Shown here piece by piece: positions 24,340 through 25,011 of a stretch of DNA of 25,011 bases (position 1 is its first letter; each line of letters starts with the position of its first letter). Position numbers and translations under genes: made by a program. Source of the DNA: a virus; the IMG/VR virus record IMGVR_UViG_3300033143_003987, positions 1 through 25,011 of that record; one strand, 5' to 3'. Below the pieces are notes generated by a model. The model was not told the origin of the DNA. It did no database searches and saw only the letters and a list, made by a program, of their open reading frames with translations.

Positions 24340-24618
24340 TCACTCAACGGTTTCCCAGTCCATAGCTAACATGTCAGTCTGTGTACACGACCACGGTACA
24401 ATTTTACTATCAGCGGTTTTCATGTCCACATGAGCATGGTAATCAATCTGGGTACCAGCGGGGAAAATTCCCATTAGAGGTGCGCGATTAACCTTGAAGG
24501 TGGAACCCCCAACAAGAAAAATAAACATCTCTTTGCCGTTCCACCCGGCTCTGGCAACCTTCACACCGGCTTTAATCTTTTCCAACGCTTCACTAAAACT
24601 CATACCACTATGCTTCAT
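24340..24618 (-). CDS. tad2: Tad2-like anti-Thoeris protein (DUF2829, 92 aa)
   Basis: The whole length follows the DUF2829 pattern: SFSEALEKIKAGVKVARAGWNGKEMFIFLV, then NRAPLMGIFPAGTQIDYHAHVDMKT and IVPWSCTQTDMLAMDWETVE. Members named Tad2 sequester cyclic ADP-ribose isomer signals of the Thoeris defence so that the effector is not triggered. The ATG at 24618 has AGAGGTGTAC upstream; earlier frame to 24654 lies inside the neighbour. DUF2829 is also in prophages. Activity against a given Thoeris type is not proven by sequence. Confidence 0.85.
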   Translation of the reverse strand: MKHSGMSFSEALEKIKAGVKVARAGWNGKEMFIFLVGGSTFKVNRAPLMGIFPAGTQIDYHAHVDMKTADSKIVPWSCTQTDMLAMDWETVE

Positions 24619-24994
24619 GTACACCTCTTCTAAGTTCACCCGCAAATTCCACACAGGCTTCGACGTTTAATTTTACCCGGACAAAATCGTCAAATTCCTC
24701 CAGTCCTTTGGCTATGGTAGCCATGTTATTAAATCTTAAAGCAGCTTTATTTACCAAAGCCCCAAGATTAACATTACGAGCCGTTGCTTTACGGTAATCA
24801 TCACCACAAGCACACAAATCATTTTCAAGGTCTCTGGTCACGGCAAGAAGGGCAGCGCATTCTTTACGTGCCTCAACCACCATGCTATTTTTAATCTCAT
24901 TGTCTCTCTGGAATGCGATTGTCCGGTTTTTATGATACTGGACATCATACCGAAGAGACCTAATCATTGCTTTCATTTCTGATTTTTTACTCAT
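24608..24994 (-). CDS. Coiled-coil protein of unknown function (128 aa)
   Basis: Residues 1-70 form a long charged helix (MSKKSEMKAMIRSLRYDVQYHKNRTIAFQRDNEIKNS), then a CACGDDY segment, then more helix. AAGGTGAAAAT precedes the ATG. Its end overlaps the Tad2-like start by 11 bases, so the two are coupled. I do not recognise it; the helical build fits a small structural or adaptor protein. Confidence 0.7.
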   Translation of the reverse strand: MSKKSEMKAMIRSLRYDVQYHKNRTIAFQRDNEIKNSMVVEARKECAALLAVTRDLENDLCACGDDYRKATARNVNLGALVNKAALRFNNMATIAKGLEEFDDFVRVKLNVEACVEFAGELRRGVHEA

Positions 24995-25011
24995 ATTTTC
25001 ACCTTATTTAA

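Noticed and set aside
1-25011. CRISPR arrays, diversity-generating retroelements or transposases
   Set aside because: No array of regular repeats with spacers, no reverse transcriptase and no transposase motifs were seen on either strand.

Overview
The window reads as an accessory, tRNA-rich arm of a large double-stranded DNA tailed phage, probably T4-like (myovirus type). The evidence is about 50 mostly small, tightly packed genes nearly all on the minus strand, stop/start overlaps of the ATGA or TAATG kind, a Dda-type SF1 helicase, T4-style late promoter octamers (TATAAATA) at two sites, and 21 intact-looking tRNA genes with encoded CCA scattered between protein genes. The host cannot be fixed from sequence alone; a Gram-negative marine or aquatic gammaproteobacterium is a reasonable guess.

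Layout. 1-450: structured non-coding sequence (hairpins, an H-type pseudoknot) and two decayed tRNA-like units. 470-4740: twelve tRNAs (Arg, Asp, Glu, Tyr, Pro, Asn, Met, Lys, Val, Cys, Trp, His) interleaved with small genes, including a Lar-type restriction-alleviation zinc protein (1601-1831), a secreted small protein (2281-2583) and a plus-strand Met-rich membrane protein (4264-4653). 4756-7370: small genes, a Mom-like DNA-modification acyltransferase candidate (5735-6607) and a GIY-YIG protein. 7380-7976: hairpins, the 3' half of a tRNA-Phe cut at its anticodon loop, and an HNH endonuclease ORF directly beside it. 7983-9448: small genes under a late promoter at 9490. 9541-9785: three tRNAs with leucine anticodons. 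9932-11736: a winged-helix protein, a lipoprotein, a CCA-adding/poly(A)-polymerase-type nucleotidyltransferase and a membrane protein. 11763-14055: eight tRNA units (one degenerate) with a cysteine-protease-like protein and a small alarmone hydrolase (MESH1-like). 14190-17896: small conserved phage genes, a lipoprotein and a membrane protein. 17969-21682: an operon with a DUF3293-like protein, an M15 endolysin, a zeta-toxin/PNK-like P-loop kinase, a HAD phosphatase and an acidic protein. 21679-24994: zinc-ribbon proteins, an opposite-strand GIY-YIG nuclease, Dda helicase, Tad2 (anti-Thoeris) and small genes.

How it fits together. Several genes look like host-takeover or counter-defence functions: Lar and a Mom-like enzyme against restriction, Tad2 against Thoeris, a ppGpp hydrolase against the stringent response, and a tRNA set covering 17 amino acids (Ser, Gln and intact Phe are not seen here). 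The kinase, phosphatase and nucleotidyltransferase could serve RNA end repair, but that is inference. Two promoter types recur: sigma70-like TTGACA-N17-TAATAT/TATGAT ahead of early-type genes and TATAAATA ahead of others.

Most notable unexplained features: tRNAs with mismatched class and anticodon (Leu anticodons on short-variable-arm bodies, an Asn anticodon on an extended-variable-arm body), tRNAs with shrunken or expanded D-arms, a half tRNA abutting an HNH gene, and several tRNA-sized folded elements between the tRNAs, one starting at a predicted transcription start. All calls come from reading the sequence; no searches or folding programs were run.
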